Below the pieces are notes generated by a model. The model made no database searches. It was given only the letters and a program-made list of their open reading frames with translations, and was not told the origin of the DNA. Below are positions 1-11,262 of a DNA stretch of 64,000 nucleotides, piece after piece. This stretch comes from Chionoecetes opilio (lineage: Eukaryota > Arthropoda > Malacostraca > Decapoda > Majidae): the NCBI GenBank assembly GCA_016584305.1, contig JACEEZ010021775.1:145001-209000 (forward strand). Reading direction: 5' to 3'. A program made the position numbers and the translations under genes. Each line of letters starts with the position of its first letter. Position 1 is the first letter of the stretch.

Positions 1-72
1 GATAGATATGAAAGGTATAAGGATGGAAATGTCTTCTTCACTTAATAGATTTTCCTGTCGTAGGCGCAGTGT

Positions 73-113
<41 letters not shown>

Positions 114-205
114 TAGTAGTAGTAGTAGTAGTAGTAGAACGATAGTAGTAGAAACAGTATAGTAGCAGCAACAACAGCAGCACCGTAGTAGTTGTAGTGG
201 TAGCT

Positions 206-286
<81 letters not shown>

Positions 287-290
287 AGAG
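73..290. repeat. (AGT)n trinucleotide microsatellite, interrupted
   Basis: AGT/ACT trinucleotide tracts with short interruptions. The leucine, threonine and tyrosine runs read from it in different frames are translation artefacts. It lies beyond the last visible exon of the transporter gene, probably in an intron. Confidence 0.95.
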
Positions 291-1926
291 GTGGTGGCAG
301 CGGTAGGGGTAGTTATGATGGTGACAGTGGCTGTAGGAGAATCTCGTAATTGAAGAGTGGAATTACAACGATATGACTGAAATAAGATAATCAAACAAAT
401 TATTATTTACGCATGTCGAGACACAAGTTACTACATCACTGATGAAAATGTCTCACAAAACTCATACGGTGAGGCAGATATAGGAAATAATTGTGGGCTT
501 TGTGGTAAAAGCACCAAAATCGGCGGAGATGATGTCCGGGAGACACTAAACAATTCAGATATAGGGCTAAGCTCAATCATTTTCTATAGGGCATATGTAC
601 ATCCTCATAGTAGAAAAATTAAGATCGCTGCCACCCAAATAGCAGAAATCAAATAAGCATTAAACTTTCCTGAATTTTTGTCACAAAAACATAAATGAAA
701 TGGCGATTTATTGTTCCCCTAAATCATGAAATCATTGGCACGATTCACTCGTCACTAATTCATTCAGAGCATCAGTAAGCCGATAGTCATAACAAACGAG
801 CCTTACTCCTACGTGGCAAGGCTACGCTACATGAATCAGTCCCACAACGGCATACAGAGTTTGATCGCGGAGGCTTCGTACTGTGTACATAACTCGCCCT
901 TTCTCGGCCTTAAGGGGGTGTCGAATTGGAATGACTTGCACTTTTCACGCAAATTGAGCCGAACCGGGCGAACGGGTGGGCACAATTTGGGCCGCACGAA
1001 GCTTGCACGACACCCTCCGAAGCCCTCTCGACACCCACACGAAACGCCTATGAGACACACGAGGCTAAATCGACACCCCTACGACAGGCTTCGAATATAC
1101 AACGAATGTCGCATCGCCATTTGTCGGAAATGTGTGAGACCCCAACTCGATAAGGGCGAAATTGGTCATTAGCAGTAGTACGAAGCCCGTAAAAATATTT
1201 GTCTGGCTGTTCGAATCCTACAGTAATCTATTACGATTTACACGAATCACCCGAATCACGGTTAAATCCAGAACGACCTAATTCAAACAGGTAGCAGAAA
1301 AACTAAAAATGATTGTCCCCACCTTGCTCTATTTACAGGTGAACGCTGTGAGAGCATTGCCACGACCGAGGCGTCGGGCGACAGTCATCGTGTCGTGTGG
1401 TTCGCATGGTTTTGTCTTGGTGCCGTGTGCAGGTTGTGTGCAAACCGTGCAGGATTCACCTCTGGCGGGCCAGACCATGTGTCCACCTACACATTTTTTT
1501 TAATATTCCAACAACAAATGGAGTTGATTCGCACACCGTTCGTGTGATGCGAGTTCTATTTGGACTTTCCACCCGTGATATTTAACGAGAGCGGAAGGAT
1601 TCAAAAGCTTCGGGATAGATGCCGCTCGTGTTTTTACAATTAGTTTTTAGACATGGAGATGGAAAAAAAGGCTGCACTGCGCATGTAGCCTACATACGTA
1701 AAACTCCCAACACAACATTTCAAAAAATCTGGTAAATATCACATCATATCCATAATTAAGAATATCTAAGCCATTATTTGTTCCTTTCATGGCGTAATGA
1801 CACAACTGTTGAGCAAATGTCAAGCACAAACTCGCAGGTGCTGCAATATCACTATTTCTTCCGACACACTGCCTGGGCTGTCCAAGGGTGTGACGCTGCT
1901 ATCGCCCTCCGGCACACTACGTCAAC
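291..1926. other. Non-coding stretch, no gene recognised
   Basis: No supported gene. A plus-strand open frame at 813-1172 is rich in Arg, His and Pro and has no recognisable domain. The surrounding DNA is CG-rich and mildly repetitive (variants of CGACACCC and CACACGA), which suggests an old repeat. The stretch probably belongs to an intron of the minus-strand transporter gene. Confidence 0.5.
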
Positions 1927-2171
1927 AGAAAAGCGTAGATTTAAAAAAGAAATAGGTAAAAACTGGTTCACAAATAGGATGGTAAATGATTGGAATGAAC
2001 TCAGTAGACAGGTAGTTAGTGCAGTCATTAGGGAGCTGTAAAAGGAGGCTGGATAATTTCATGGATGGGGATGAAAGGTGGATGTAGGTAGTGTTAAGCA
2101 ACAGGAACTACCATGTGTAGGTCTCGCGGCCTCTTGTAGCTTCCTTATGTTTTTATGTTCTTATGTTCTTA
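1927..2171 (+). mobile_element. 5'-truncated LINE 3' tail, copy 1
   Basis: This encodes the last residues of a non-LTR reverse-transcriptase ORF, including the conserved phrases NDWNEL and RLDNFMDGDERWM, with a frameshift near 2038. It continues into a short 3' UTR and ends in repeats of TTCTTATG. At least five other copies in the window share the same 3' end but start at different points, the usual mark of target-primed reverse transcription. Confidence 0.85.
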
Positions 2172-2405
2172 CTACCACAGACCGAAGGGAAAAGGTGGCT
2201 GAAGGAACCCTGGGAACCCTGTAGCCCCGTCACCTCCAAAGCAGACACTATGCAGGAGGGAACCATGGCCGCCCTAGGGTGTGCACGACTGTGATGTTAA
2301 TGAAGAGGACAAGGACCAAGGTGAGGACGAGGACGAAGATGAGAACAAACCCGACCAGCGAGGAGGAAGCCATTAGTGATGTAGCAATACCTTAACACTA
2401 CTTAC

Positions 2406-2511
2406 CTCAGATGTGATGGTGGATGCAAAGCTGCTGTTGTCAAACTCCCACTCCGTACAAGGCCACTCCTCCTCCCCTTGTGACCCATTCACTAGGTACG
2501 TACACTGATCT
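2406..2511 (-). CDS. SLC22-type transporter, third visible exon (extracellular loop)
   Basis: This 106-nt exon sits between a strong acceptor (pyrimidine run then TTTTCAG) and a GTAAGT donor. Entered in the phase left by the exon at 4406-4250, it reads without stops and contains PCTEWEFDNSSFASTITSE. That matches the signature of the large extracellular loop of SLC22 organic ion transporters (Cys, aromatic, Asp, Ser, then Ser-Thr-Ile and an acidic residue). The expected Trp-x-Leu-Val-Cys continuation would start the next exon, which was not found and probably lies left of the window. SLC22 proteins are 12-helix plasma-membrane transporters of organic cations, anions or carnitine-like compounds; the substrate cannot be told from this part. 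A Tc1-like MITE begins only 56 bases upstream of its acceptor. Confidence 0.8.
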
Positions 2512-2567
2512 CTGAAAATAGAACACACACACACATAATGAGTTCACAGTCAGTAACTATTTCACTA

Positions 2568-3040
2568 CCGTAGATAACACTATAGTCGCAAGCTGCACTA
2601 ATGTCGCCAGGCGCCATATATTACGAATTATAGCATCACTACTGATTTTCATGTGCCACTGAAGATGAAACACAGTAGTTTATATCATGACTGTATAATC
2701 TACCCTGTTTCAGCATTGTTTTATGCTTTGTATCTGCAAGTATATACGGTTTCAAATTTCACTACTCTGTTTTTTTTCGGGCGACGCCGACGGCGGGAGG
2801 ACACTCAGAACATAAATACTAGATGGCGACCTTAGTGTAGGTCGCCACTCTGGTGAAATTTTGGTAATTGGTTCATTTACAGCCATACTATGCACAGATG
2901 AAGACACAAAATGATACAGACTCTCCAGATAGCCCTTTCTAACTTTCCTGAAATCATGGATGTAGAAATAAGTATTAACGCCACCACACGTCTGTACATC
3001 GAAAAAAACGTTGTCCTGGCGACTTTAGTGTTATCTACGG
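2568..3040. mobile_element. TA-flanked Tc1/mariner-like MITE, 473 bp
   Basis: The ends are inverted: CCGTAGATAACACTATAGTC on the left, and GACTTTAGTGTTATCTACGG on the right. TA lies on each side (2566-2567, 3041-3042). The internal sequence is shared with the element at 20403-21065, and the ends with two shorter copies near 50.6 and 51 kb. No transposase is present, so it is non-autonomous. It sits in the intron just upstream of the exon at 2511-2406. Confidence 0.85.
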
Positions 3041-3067
3041 TAGTTGCTAAGACATTATGGTTATGGT

Positions 3068-3745
3068 ACTTGAGCATATATGTCTAAAAAGAAGCTAGTC
3101 TATTTTTTTGAGCAGAAATGTCTAAAAAGAAGCTAGTCTATTTTTTTGAGCAGAAATGTCTAAAAAGAAGCTAGAATATTTTTTTGAGCAGAAATATCTA
3201 AAAAGAAGCTAGTCTATTTTTTTGAGAAGAAATGTCTAAAAAGAAGCTAGAATATTTTGTCGAGCAGAAATGTCTAAAAGGAAGCTATTCTATTTTTTTG
3301 AGCAGAAATGTCTAAAAAGAAGCCAGTACATTTTTTTGAGCAGAAATGTCTAAAAAGAAGCTAGAATATTTTTTTGAGCAGAAATATCTAAAAAGAAGTT
3401 AGTCTATTTTTTTTAGCAGAAATGTCTAAAAATAAGAAGCTAGTCTATTTTTTTGAGCAGAGATGTCTAAAAAGAAGCTAGTATGTATATTTTTTGAGCA
3501 GAGGTGTCTAAAAAGAAGCTAGTCTATTTTTTTAGCATAAATGTCTAAAAAAAAGCTAGTATATTTTTTTAAGCATATGTCTAAAAAGAAGCTAGTATAT
3601 TATTTTTTATCAGAAATGTCTAAAAAGAAACTAGTCTATTTTTTTTGCAGAAATGTCTAAAAAGAAACTAGTCTATTTTTTTGGCAGAAACGTCTAAAAA
3701 GAAGCTAGTCTATTTTTTGGAGCAGAAACGTCTAAAAAGAAGCTA
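3068..3745. repeat. Satellite array, 38-40 bp unit, about 17 copies
   Basis: Tandem copies of a unit containing GCAGAAATGTCTAAAAAGAA followed by GCTAGTCTATTTTTTTGA. Units vary by substitutions and by length of the T run. It lies in the intron between the exons at 4406-4250 and 2511-2406. Confidence 0.95.
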
Positions 3746-3747
3746 AC

Positions 3748-3818
3748 ATATACAGGAACTACCACGTGTAGGTCTGGCGGCCTCTCGTAGCTTCCTTATT
3801 GTCTTATGTTCTTATGTG
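3748..3818 (+). mobile_element. LINE 3' tail, very short copy
   Basis: Only the last ~70 bases of the family remain (CAGGAACTACCACGTGTAGG through the TTCTTATG end). It adjoins the satellite array directly. Confidence 0.7.
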
Positions 3819-3921
3819 ACAAAGCAATCACGTAGAATTATATGAAGTGAAGGCAGGTACTATATAGATCTCAGCTTATTCCTTAGTATACTCCATAACA
3901 ACGGTGTGCATTTCTTATTAA

Positions 3922-4124
3922 CACCTTGAGACCCAGAACGTAATTTCCATTGTAATTTGGGTACCATTAGACAATTTAACGTGAATATTAGCAATATTTT
4001 ATAGATATGACCTGTTTAGTATCCTTCTCGACTAACTAATTTGGTATATTCAGTTCCTTTTTGTATTTTATGGCTCGACAACAGACAATTTTTTATGGCC
4101 AAGGAAAGATCTGGGCGTAAAGGG
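3922..4124 (+). mobile_element. TTAA-flanked 205 bp MITE, copy A
   Basis: Begins ACACCTTGAGACCCAGAACG right after TTAA and ends near AAAGATCTGGGCGTAAAGGG. Six copies in the window share this body. Better-preserved copies show CCCCTT...AAGGGG ends flanked by TTAA, as in piggyBac-like (or Kolobok-like) elements. The family assignment is inference. Confidence 0.8.
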
Positions 4125-4249
4125 ACCTCAGGACTGCCGGATTTTTGAAATTTCCGGATTATTGATGTTTTGTCCCCTGACTCTATAGATGCTGTATATG
4201 TATCATCAATCATCAATCAATCTCATTAATTTCTCTCCACATCACGTAC

Positions 4250-4406
4250 CCCGAGATGGTGTGCAGTGTTTCCAGGGGGATGGAGAGGTTGGTTGCGGCG
4301 TCAGAGTGGGGGGCGAGGTGGGCGCTGACGGGAGGCCTGCAGGAGTGGCTCAGGACGGGCGCCATGAAAGCCCCAATCACAGTCTGCATCCCGATTATAC
4401 CGTGCG
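4250..4406 (-). CDS. SLC22-type transporter, second visible exon (end of TM1 and start of loop)
   Basis: This 157-nt exon runs from an ATTACAG acceptor to a GTACGT donor. It enters in phase 1, exactly as left by the exon at 8017-7919, and leaves in phase 2, which fits the exon at 2511-2406. The translation begins AHGIIGMQTVIGAFMAPVLS and continues HSCRPPV. A hydrophobic segment is followed by a Cys-Arg-Pro-Pro motif, typical of the end of the first membrane helix and start of the extracellular loop in SLC22 proteins. An NLS sequon (Asn-Leu-Ser) in the loop could be glycosylated. The agreement of two phase junctions makes the exon assignment strong even though no homology search was run. Confidence 0.8.
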
Positions 4407-4415
4407 CTGTAATGC

Positions 4416-4656
4416 ATAAGAACATAAGAAAATAAGAAAATAAGGCAGCTACAAGAGGCCGTGAGACCTACACGTGGTAGTTCCTGTTACTTAACTCTAC
4501 CTACATCCACCTCTCTTCCCTATCCATGAGTATATCCAGACTCCGTTTAAAGACCCCTATAGACTCCGCATTGACCACCTGACGACCGAGTCCATTCCAA
4601 TCATTCACCACCCTATTTGTGAACCAGTTTCTCCCTATTTTCTTTTTAAATCAACA
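4416..4656 (-). mobile_element. LINE 3' tail, reverse copy
   Basis: Reverse-oriented copy of the LINE tail. It starts with the complement of the TTCTTATG end at 4416 and runs through the reverse-transcriptase C-terminal remnant. It begins 10 bases from the acceptor edge of the transporter exon at 4406, so it forms part of the intron next to the splice site. Confidence 0.85.
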
Positions 4657-4782
4657 CTCACCACCCACACCTGTCAACTTGTGTCTGTATTGACCTAGTT
4701 TATTAAAGTTGTGATATACAGGAAATTAGTTACACGCGTGGGGTCCCGTCTCCTTGCCTCATTTGGTCAATCTTAGCGTTAA

Positions 4783-4985
4783 TGCCTTGAGGCCCAGAAC
4801 GTAATTTCCATTGTAATTTGACTACCATTTGATGATTTTCAGTGAATATAAGCAGTTTTTATAGATATAACCTGTTTAGTATCCTTGTCGACTGACTAAT
4901 TTGGTATATTTAGTTACTTTTCATAAGTTTATGGCTAACAACAGACGATTTTATATAGCAAAGAAAAGATTTGAGTGTGAAAGGG
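4783..4985 (+). mobile_element. TTAA-flanked 205 bp MITE, copy B
   Basis: Same body as copy A. TTAA is present on both sides (4779-4782 and 4986-4989), giving a visible target-site duplication. Confidence 0.85.
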
Positions 4986-5249
4986 TTAAAAACATGAATA
5001 CTTTTGGCATCTATTATTTCACTGTCCAGGCTATTTATTCCATATATCAATGTATGGATAGGGAAAGCTGTATTTCTTAATGACTTTCAAGCACCTTATT
5101 TTCCTAAGTTTCTTTGTATGACCTCTTGTGGGTCCTATCCGGTACATACAAGACATATGTACATTACATACATAAAGAGTGTCCTCTTTGTCATTTCTCT
5201 CCATTCCTGACATAACTCTATACATTGCTATCAAGTCTCCTCTTTTTCT

Positions 5250-5251
5250 TC

Positions 5252-5307
<56 letters not shown>

Positions 5308-5333
5308 TGTGTGTGTGTGTGTGTGTGTGTGCG
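5250..5333. repeat. (GCGT)n to (GT)n microsatellite
   Basis: GTGC/GCGT repeats grade into GT repeats. Open frames across it (Arg-Ala-Cys-Val and Thr-His runs) are artefacts. Confidence 0.95.
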
Positions 5334-5509
5334 TACAGTGTTCTTTCTACAAACACAAGGTACAAGGAAAGAATCATTATTAGGGTTGCCAGACGTTCGT
5401 ACTTCTGTCTCAAAATCCTGGGGAAGAAAATCTTGCAATTCATCAAAGTCTGGAGGTTTGTCTTCCATCGTTTTCTCATCATAAAAAAAAAAAAAAAAAA
5501 AACATAAAT

Positions 5510-6023
<514 letters not shown>

Positions 6024-6229
6024 GCCCTTTAATCCCCAGATCTTTCCTTTGGTAAATAAAATTGTCTATTGTTAGCCATAAAACTACGATAAATATAGCT
6101 TAATATACTAATTTAGCTACTGGACAAGGATACTTAACAGGTCATTATGTAAAAATATTGTTCATACTCATTAAAATTGTCTAATGGTAGTCAAATTACA
6201 ATGGAAATTACGTTTTGGGCCTCAAGGGG
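6024..6229 (-). mobile_element. TTAA-flanked 205 bp MITE, copy C (reverse)
   Basis: Reverse-oriented copy. The right edge reads CAAGGGG followed by TTAA (6230-6233). The left edge is mutated to TTAG. Confidence 0.8.
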
Positions 6230-6369
6230 TTAATGAGCAATATTGTAATTCCCTCATTTATTCATAGGTTTCAGGAAGATAAGATGAAAAAAACTTGCTA
6301 AGGCTAGTACTTAATTTAACTCTTCGTCTTATTGTTGTTGTTTTTTTTGCCTGTATGCCTCCGGGTGAT

Positions 6370-6380
6370 ATTATTATTAA

Positions 6381-6411
<31 letters not shown>

Positions 6412-6541
6412 GAGGTATAGAGCCATTATCAATTATTTGCTTTAGTACTTAAGTTCATTCCCTCGTCCATATATTATGTTGTTGTTCTTTGCTTGTATGC
6501 CTTCGGGTGAGAATAAAATTATTATTATTATTATTATTATT
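6370..6541. repeat. (TTA)n microsatellites
   Basis: Two TTA/ATT tracts (about 6370-6410 and 6518-6541). Each follows a related TTGCTTGTATGCCTTCGGGT-like sequence, so they are probably two copies of one short repeat with an ATT tail. Confidence 0.8.
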
Positions 6542-6631
6542 ATACTGACGTAACCACTATGTATCTTATGGAACTGAATGATATACAAGCTATTATAATT
6601 ATTGATATTTTGTTTCTTGGACTCGCTTTAA

Positions 6632-6835
6632 CCCCTTGAGACCCAGAACGTAATGTCCATTGTCATTTGAGCACCATTAGACGATTTTTAGTGAATATAA
6701 GCAATATTTTATAGATATGACCTGTTTAGTATCCTCGTGCACAAACAAATGTGGTATATTTATTTGCCTTTCGGAATTTAATGGCTCACAACAGACACTT
6801 TTTTTTGTATAGCTAAGGAAAGATCTCAGGAAGGG
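6632..6835 (+). mobile_element. TTAA-flanked 205 bp MITE, copy D
   Basis: Begins CCCCTTGAGACCCAGAACG after TTAA (6628-6631). The right end is degraded to AAGGGATAAA. Confidence 0.8.
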
Positions 6836-7001
6836 ATAAAACAAGTGCTTCATGAAACGGCGCATGAACTGACGGGGCGGGGCGAGTGTGAGGCGAGTTA
6901 ATTACTAGTCCACCCCAAGGATAATATATACAGTAATTAAGTAAGTAATAATATATATCTGTATTGACTGTATACTATCCTTGGTTCACCCCGAGCACGC
7001 C

Positions 7002-7004
7002 AGC

Positions 7005-7084
<80 letters not shown>

Positions 7085-7201
7085 CAGTGGTAGTTAGTAT
7101 AGTAGTAGTAGTAGTAGTAGTGTAGTAGGTATGTAGTAGTTAGTAGTGTAGTGAGTAGTGAGGTGTATGTAGTAGTAGTAGTAGTGAGTAGTGTAGTGGT
7201 A

Positions 7202-7237
<36 letters not shown>

Positions 7238-7591
7238 TAATAGTGGTAGTGTATAGTAGTAGTAGTAGTAGTAGTAGTGTAGTAGTGGTATAGTAGTAGT
7301 AGTAGTAGTAGTGTAGTGTAGGTATAGTAGTGTAGTAGAGTATGTAGTAGTAGTGTAGTAGTAGTAGTGTAGTGGTATAGTGGTAGTAGTAGTGTAGTGG
7401 TAGTGTTAGTAGGTGTAGTAGTAGTAGTAGTAGTGTAGTTAGTAGGTAAGTAGTAGTAGTAGTAGTGTAGTAGTGGTAGTTAGTGTAGTAGTAGGTGTAG
7501 TAGTGGGTAGTGGTAGTGGTAGTTAGTAGTGTGGTAGTAGTAGTAGTAGTGGTAGTAGGTAGTAGTGTAGTGGTATGTATGTGTTAGTAGT

Positions 7592-7646
<55 letters not shown>

Positions 7647-7714
7647 GTAGTAGTAGTAGTGGTAGTAGTAGTGGTATAGTAGTGGTAGTGGTATTAGTAT
7701 TAGTAGTGGTAGTG

Positions 7715-7766
<52 letters not shown>

Positions 7767-7868
7767 TAGTAGTGGTAGTAGTAGTGGTGTAGTAGTAATG
7801 GTAGTAGTAGTGGTGTGGTAGTAGTAGTAGTAGTAGTAGTAGCAGTGGTAGTAGTAGCAGTAGTAGTG
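7002..7868. repeat. (AGT)n compound microsatellite, about 870 bp
   Basis: Long AGT/GGT/GTAGT array with many slips. It ends about 50 bases from the donor of the transporter exon at 8017-7919, so the splice site sits against the array. Open frames through it are artefacts. Confidence 0.97.
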
Positions 7869-7918
7869 TAAACATTGAAATAGTCCCGCTGTTTCCCTTG
7901 TACCCCCTCGCCACTCAC

Positions 7919-8017
7919 CGGCACACGCCACGGCGATGTGAAGGAAGGACCACCTGCCCAGCCTAAGGTGGTCCAGGACCTGCTCCACCACGCTGGCCGG
8001 GGCCTCGCTCTTCTTCA
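7919..8017 (-). CDS. SLC22-type transporter, first visible exon (N-terminus and TM1)
   Basis: This 99-nt exon lies between the acceptor CTTCTGTGTCTTCAG and the donor GTGAGT, with GC-rich coding composition unlike its neighbours. It reads KKSEAPASVVEQVLDHLRLG then RWSFLHIAVACA. An acidic-hydrophobic helix, a Gly-Arg-aromatic turn and the start of a membrane helix match the N-terminus of SLC22 transporters (compare the usual Val-Leu-x-x-x-Gly-x-x-Gly-Arg-aromatic pattern). It begins with two bases completing a codon, so at least one upstream exon with the start codon is missing and could not be identified between 8018 and 9331. The three exons together give about 120 residues, the N-terminal fifth of a usual 500-600-residue protein. 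Confidence 0.8.
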
Positions 8018-8869
8018 CTGAAGACACAGAAGTTAGATAGGATTAGCACACCCAGAGAGAGAGAGGTAAGTATCTAGAGAATAAACAAGTTAAAGAGTTT
8101 ATTCAACTGAGAAAGAAAACAAAACAAAACAAATAACGCAGGGAAATGAAACAACAATTATAATTGAGTGAATGAGTTGAGTTGTAACGAACCCTGGTTT
8201 ACTTATCAAAGTTCACCATAAGAGATGAGAGCTCCTGAACTTTAATTTATTACTATGTTTTCATGTTATTCCTGGACAGAAAGTGACAAGGCCGGTTACC
8301 TCTATGACATATTGGCACTTGCCAGCAAGATGAAACATTTGAAACATTTATTCATAGCTCACGTACAGTTGTTTACGATAAGATAAAGTTTTTACAAAAT
8401 ATGTACAAAAATATATACGGATGTGTAGGATAATGTGTGAGACAGGAGTGGATGAACTAGTAGGCTCTATGGATGCTAGAGTGTGAACGGTATGAACCTG
8501 CTAGAACACAGATGTTGGAGGTGGTGGTAGGAGAGATCGGAGACTTTTATACGGAGTAGAAGAATGGAGTGAAATGAGAGAGAGGAGTGTGGCTAGGCAG
8601 AGGGAGTGGCTGCCGGGGCTGTGTGCCGAGGCAGCCTGAGTGAAGGAGTGGCAGGCGTGTACAGGGTTGCAACTCTACATTTTCAGAAATCCCAACCAAG
8701 ACTGACCCCCAAAAATCTCAAGATATAGACAATAATATCCCAATTAAGGTCTTTAAAAGAACATTGAAACTGAATCCTAAATACGGTACACATGCTTACC
8801 TGGAGATAAACCACTGGAGAAATACTTGAATAATCCCCAAAAAAATCCCAAGATAGACAAAAATATCCC
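8018..8869. other. Upstream of the first visible transporter exon, no exon identified
   Basis: AT-rich sequence with a GA-rich patch. It should hold the transporter's first intron, its first exon or its promoter, but no start codon plus donor in the right phase is convincing. A donor-like CTCCAG/GTAAGC on the minus strand at about 8798 follows an open frame made by the adjoining minisatellite and is not trusted. Confidence 0.4.
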
Positions 8870-9031
8870 AAGATGTTGGGAAAAGTCCCAAGATATTGGG
8901 AAAAGTCCCAAGATGTTGGGAAAAGTCCCAAGATGTTGGGAAAAGTCCCAAGATGTTGGGAAAAGTCCCAAGATGTTGGGAAAAGTCCCAAGATATTGGG
9001 AAAAGTCCCAAGATGTTGGGAAAAGTCCCAA
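8870..9031. repeat. 20 bp minisatellite, 8 copies
   Basis: Unit GATGTTGGGAAAAGTCCCAA, with GATATTGGG variants. Each unit is nearly palindromic (TTGGGA...TCCCAA). Open frames exist on both strands because 20 bp repeats cycle through all frames. Confidence 0.95.
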
Positions 9032-9331
9032 GGAGTGGCATCCCTGGTCGACATTGTGGTCGTGTAGGTAGTGAGTGTAAAATAATTCTTGGAAGTGTGA
9101 GGGCCCGCATGAGAGCCGGGGGGCGGGGCCCTGCGTGATGGGGACCGCGACCCTGTATGAATAATGTGGTGCTGGCAGATGTAAGAGCTGAAAATGGAAC
9201 CCCTAGTTTTGCTTCAGCGACAGTCTTCGCAAGGGTATTCCCAGCTCAAGATCAAGATCACAAAAAGATTGTTTATAAACACAGCCTCGCAGGCCTAAAA
9301 TACCACCGCGACAGGGAAGGGTGTGTGCACC

Positions 9332-9500
9332 ATGGGTCGCGGAAGGTGTCCGCTCAGCTGTCTTAATGAGAAGATGGCACGGTTCAGAGCTGTGCTGGCG
9401 CCTATCTGGCACGTGTTAATGACGGGAGAGTATCCAGCAAACTCGACGGCAAATCAGAAAAGAATTCTAAGGAGGCAGCGGCCAAGTTATAAGATAGAGG
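9332..9500 (+). CDS. Integrase-zinc-finger-derived gene, exon 1 of 4 (start of protein)
   Basis: The start ATG at 9332 has a good context (CACCATGG), and an in-frame TAA lies upstream at 9296-9298. The exon gives residues 1-56 plus one base and ends at a GTGAGT donor (phase 1). Its last part, YPANSTANQKRILRRQRPSY (residues 34-53), resembles the lead-in to the zinc-binding domain of retroelement-type integrases in animal KRBA2/GIN1-like proteins: a Tyr-Pro motif, then Lys-Arg and Arg-Arg, then a Tyr before an Asp-Gly-x-Leu-Tyr-Tyr motif. The four exons join to 1233 nt, exactly 410 codons plus stop, and all three junctions keep the frame. A promoter was not recognised; the divergent transporter gene lies upstream on the other strand. 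Confidence 0.75.
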
Positions 9501-9687
9501 GTGAGTGTTAGGCCTACAGCTGATTCAAGGTTGATTAAATTCTCGCCGAAACAACCGAGAACTCTCGCCGACGCGGACATTTTTGGCGACAGTTCCATTT
9601 GGAATAGATGAAAAGGAAGAATAAAGTGGATTTCATTATTGGACACATTATTTGCTTGTCTCAAAACGCTGTAAATCTGCAGTTGGG

Positions 9688-10187
9688 GAATATTGGGTTA
9701 TAATGGACGAGAACTTCGCGGTCGTTTTCAGACACCGACTAATTTTTCCTGGCCTACAATAGGTGCTTTTTGTAATGGAGTTTTATTTTCCCGATACCCA
9801 TTAAAAAAAAATAATAATTTAATCACCGAATTTTATGCATGGTTAAGGTTAAGGTTAGGTATACTTAGTGGTTAAGGTTAGGTTAGGTTTCATTAATACC
9901 TATAAGGTTAGGTTTGGTATGTTCTATTCAATTACTTCCCTGTTATCTAAGACCCTGACAAATTTTTCCGGCCAAGTTTTAGTGTTTTTTTCTGATGGAG
10001 ATAAGTGTTTTTAATGGAAACGGCGACCATAAAATTCGGTGATTAATTTTTTTTTTTTTTTTTTTTAATATGGGTTTCCGGAAAATAAAACTATCTCCAT
10101 TACAAAATTACCTATTGCAGGCCAGGAATAATTAGTCGGTGTCTCTGGAAACGACCGCGAAGTCCTCGTCCATTATTACCCAATATT
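9688..10187. mobile_element. Foldback MITE, 500 bp, with long inverted ends
   Basis: Inverted arms of about 150 bp (left 9688-9842, right 10036-10187) share AATATTGGGT, GGACGAG, GCGGTCGTTTTC and CGGTGATTAA. Between them lies an AGGTTAGGTT-rich core. A relative with the same right end and a larger AGGTT core is at 44335-44840. It lies in intron 1 of the integrase-derived gene. Confidence 0.8.
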
Positions 10188-10857
10188 GAGTTAATGCTAC
10201 CTAACCTACTCATTTCAAGACACTACTTTTTTTCTGGGCAAAATGTTTTTTTTTTATTTCGAGATAGTCAAATAAAAAAAAGTAATACAAACATGGACAT
10301 TGATTAAGTGACTTGACTTAACAAGGGGGCTGCGCCCCCCAAGACCCCCCCAGCCGCTAGTTCACTAACCTAACCTGAACATCGATTAGGAAACCTAACC
10401 TAACTGTTCAGGTTACTGCTCGTATTTAATCCCTGAATGCAGAAACAGTTAAAAGCTTATTGAATGCATAAACATTATATTATATACACCGTTACCATAA
10501 ATTAATAGTGATGTCATAGTCCTACATATAAAAAACAAGTTTTATTTAGGAGATTATGTGAACTAAAAGAGGATGATTTGTAGTACTGTACACGTGAATG
10601 AATTATTGGAGCATTATTTGATGAATAAATTTACTGCCAGTAATGGTGAACACAAAGTAACACAGAGAGGAAATAGTAGGTTACATAAGGTCCAAAAGGT
10701 AATGATTGACCTTAACAATGCAGGGTAGTGGACCAGTTACAATTATCAGGCATTTGGGTTTTTAAATAATTTGGAAACATACTTTTTGTTGTTTTCTGAC
10801 ACATTATATATGCCATGATGTACTTTAATGTTTGTTGAGGTTGTCCTTATGTTACAG

Positions 10858-11039
10858 ATGGTAAGCTATATTATAAGAGGAAAGACTGGGTACAAGTTGT
10901 CACCACACCCGAAGAAGTGCAGGAGTTCATGAAGTACTACCACGTGACCATTGGCTGTCACATGGGCATTGGAAATACAAGGAAAATAATTTCTGCCAAA
11001 TACTACTGGTTTGGAATGGCCTATGATATCATGGAATAT
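10858..11039 (+). CDS. Integrase-zinc-finger-derived gene, exon 2 of 4 (HH half of HHCC domain)
   Basis: This 182-nt exon runs from the acceptor TTATGTTACAG to the donor GTAAGT. Joined to exon 1, the split codon becomes Asp, giving DGKLYYKRKDWVQVV from residue 57. Then come His85 and His91 in YYHVTIGCHMGIGNTRK, and YYWFGMAYDIMEY up to residue 117. This is the order of the integrase zinc-binding (H2C2) domain: Asp-Gly-x-Leu-Tyr, His, Gly-x-His-x-Gly, Thr-Arg/Lys, Tyr-Tyr-Trp-x-Gly-Met, Asp-Ile-x-x-Tyr. In retroelements this domain helps multimerise the integrase and hold DNA ends. The pattern is fully preserved with no stop codon, which argues for selection after capture. The intron falls between the two His and the two Cys. 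Confidence 0.85.
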
Positions 11040-11104
11040 GTAAGTGAACAACACCTCCAATCACTATCAAATCATCAATACATGTCATGTCATGTGTCGA
11101 GAGC

Positions 11105-11262
11105 TTTAATCAATGAGTCATTAGGGAGCTTTAAAAGGAGGCTGGATAAATTCATGGATGGGGATGAAAGGTGGATGTAGGTAGAGTTAAGTAACAGGAA
11201 CTACCTCGTGTAGGTCTCATGGCCTCTTGTATCTTCCTTATTTTCTTATGTTCTTATGTTCA
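11105..11262 (+). mobile_element. LINE 3' tail, copy in intron 2
   Basis: Starts near the SLGSFKRRLDKFMDGDERWM peptide and ends in TTCTTATG repeats. It lies in intron 2 of the integrase-derived gene, in sense orientation. It lacks the upstream part present in longer copies. Confidence 0.85.

Noticed and set aside
813..1172. 119-codon plus-strand frame
   Set aside because: Odd Arg/His/Pro composition and a second overlapping frame on the other strand; no recognisable domain.
7480..7914. Leu/Thr/Tyr-rich frames on the minus strand
   Set aside because: Read-through of the AGT array; only 7919-8017 next to it has a real exon signature.
8777..9054. Phe/Pro/Ser/Trp-repeat protein on the minus strand (FPTSWDFSQHLG-type repeats)
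   Set aside because: Frame created by the 20 bp palindromic minisatellite; also open on the plus strand in several frames.
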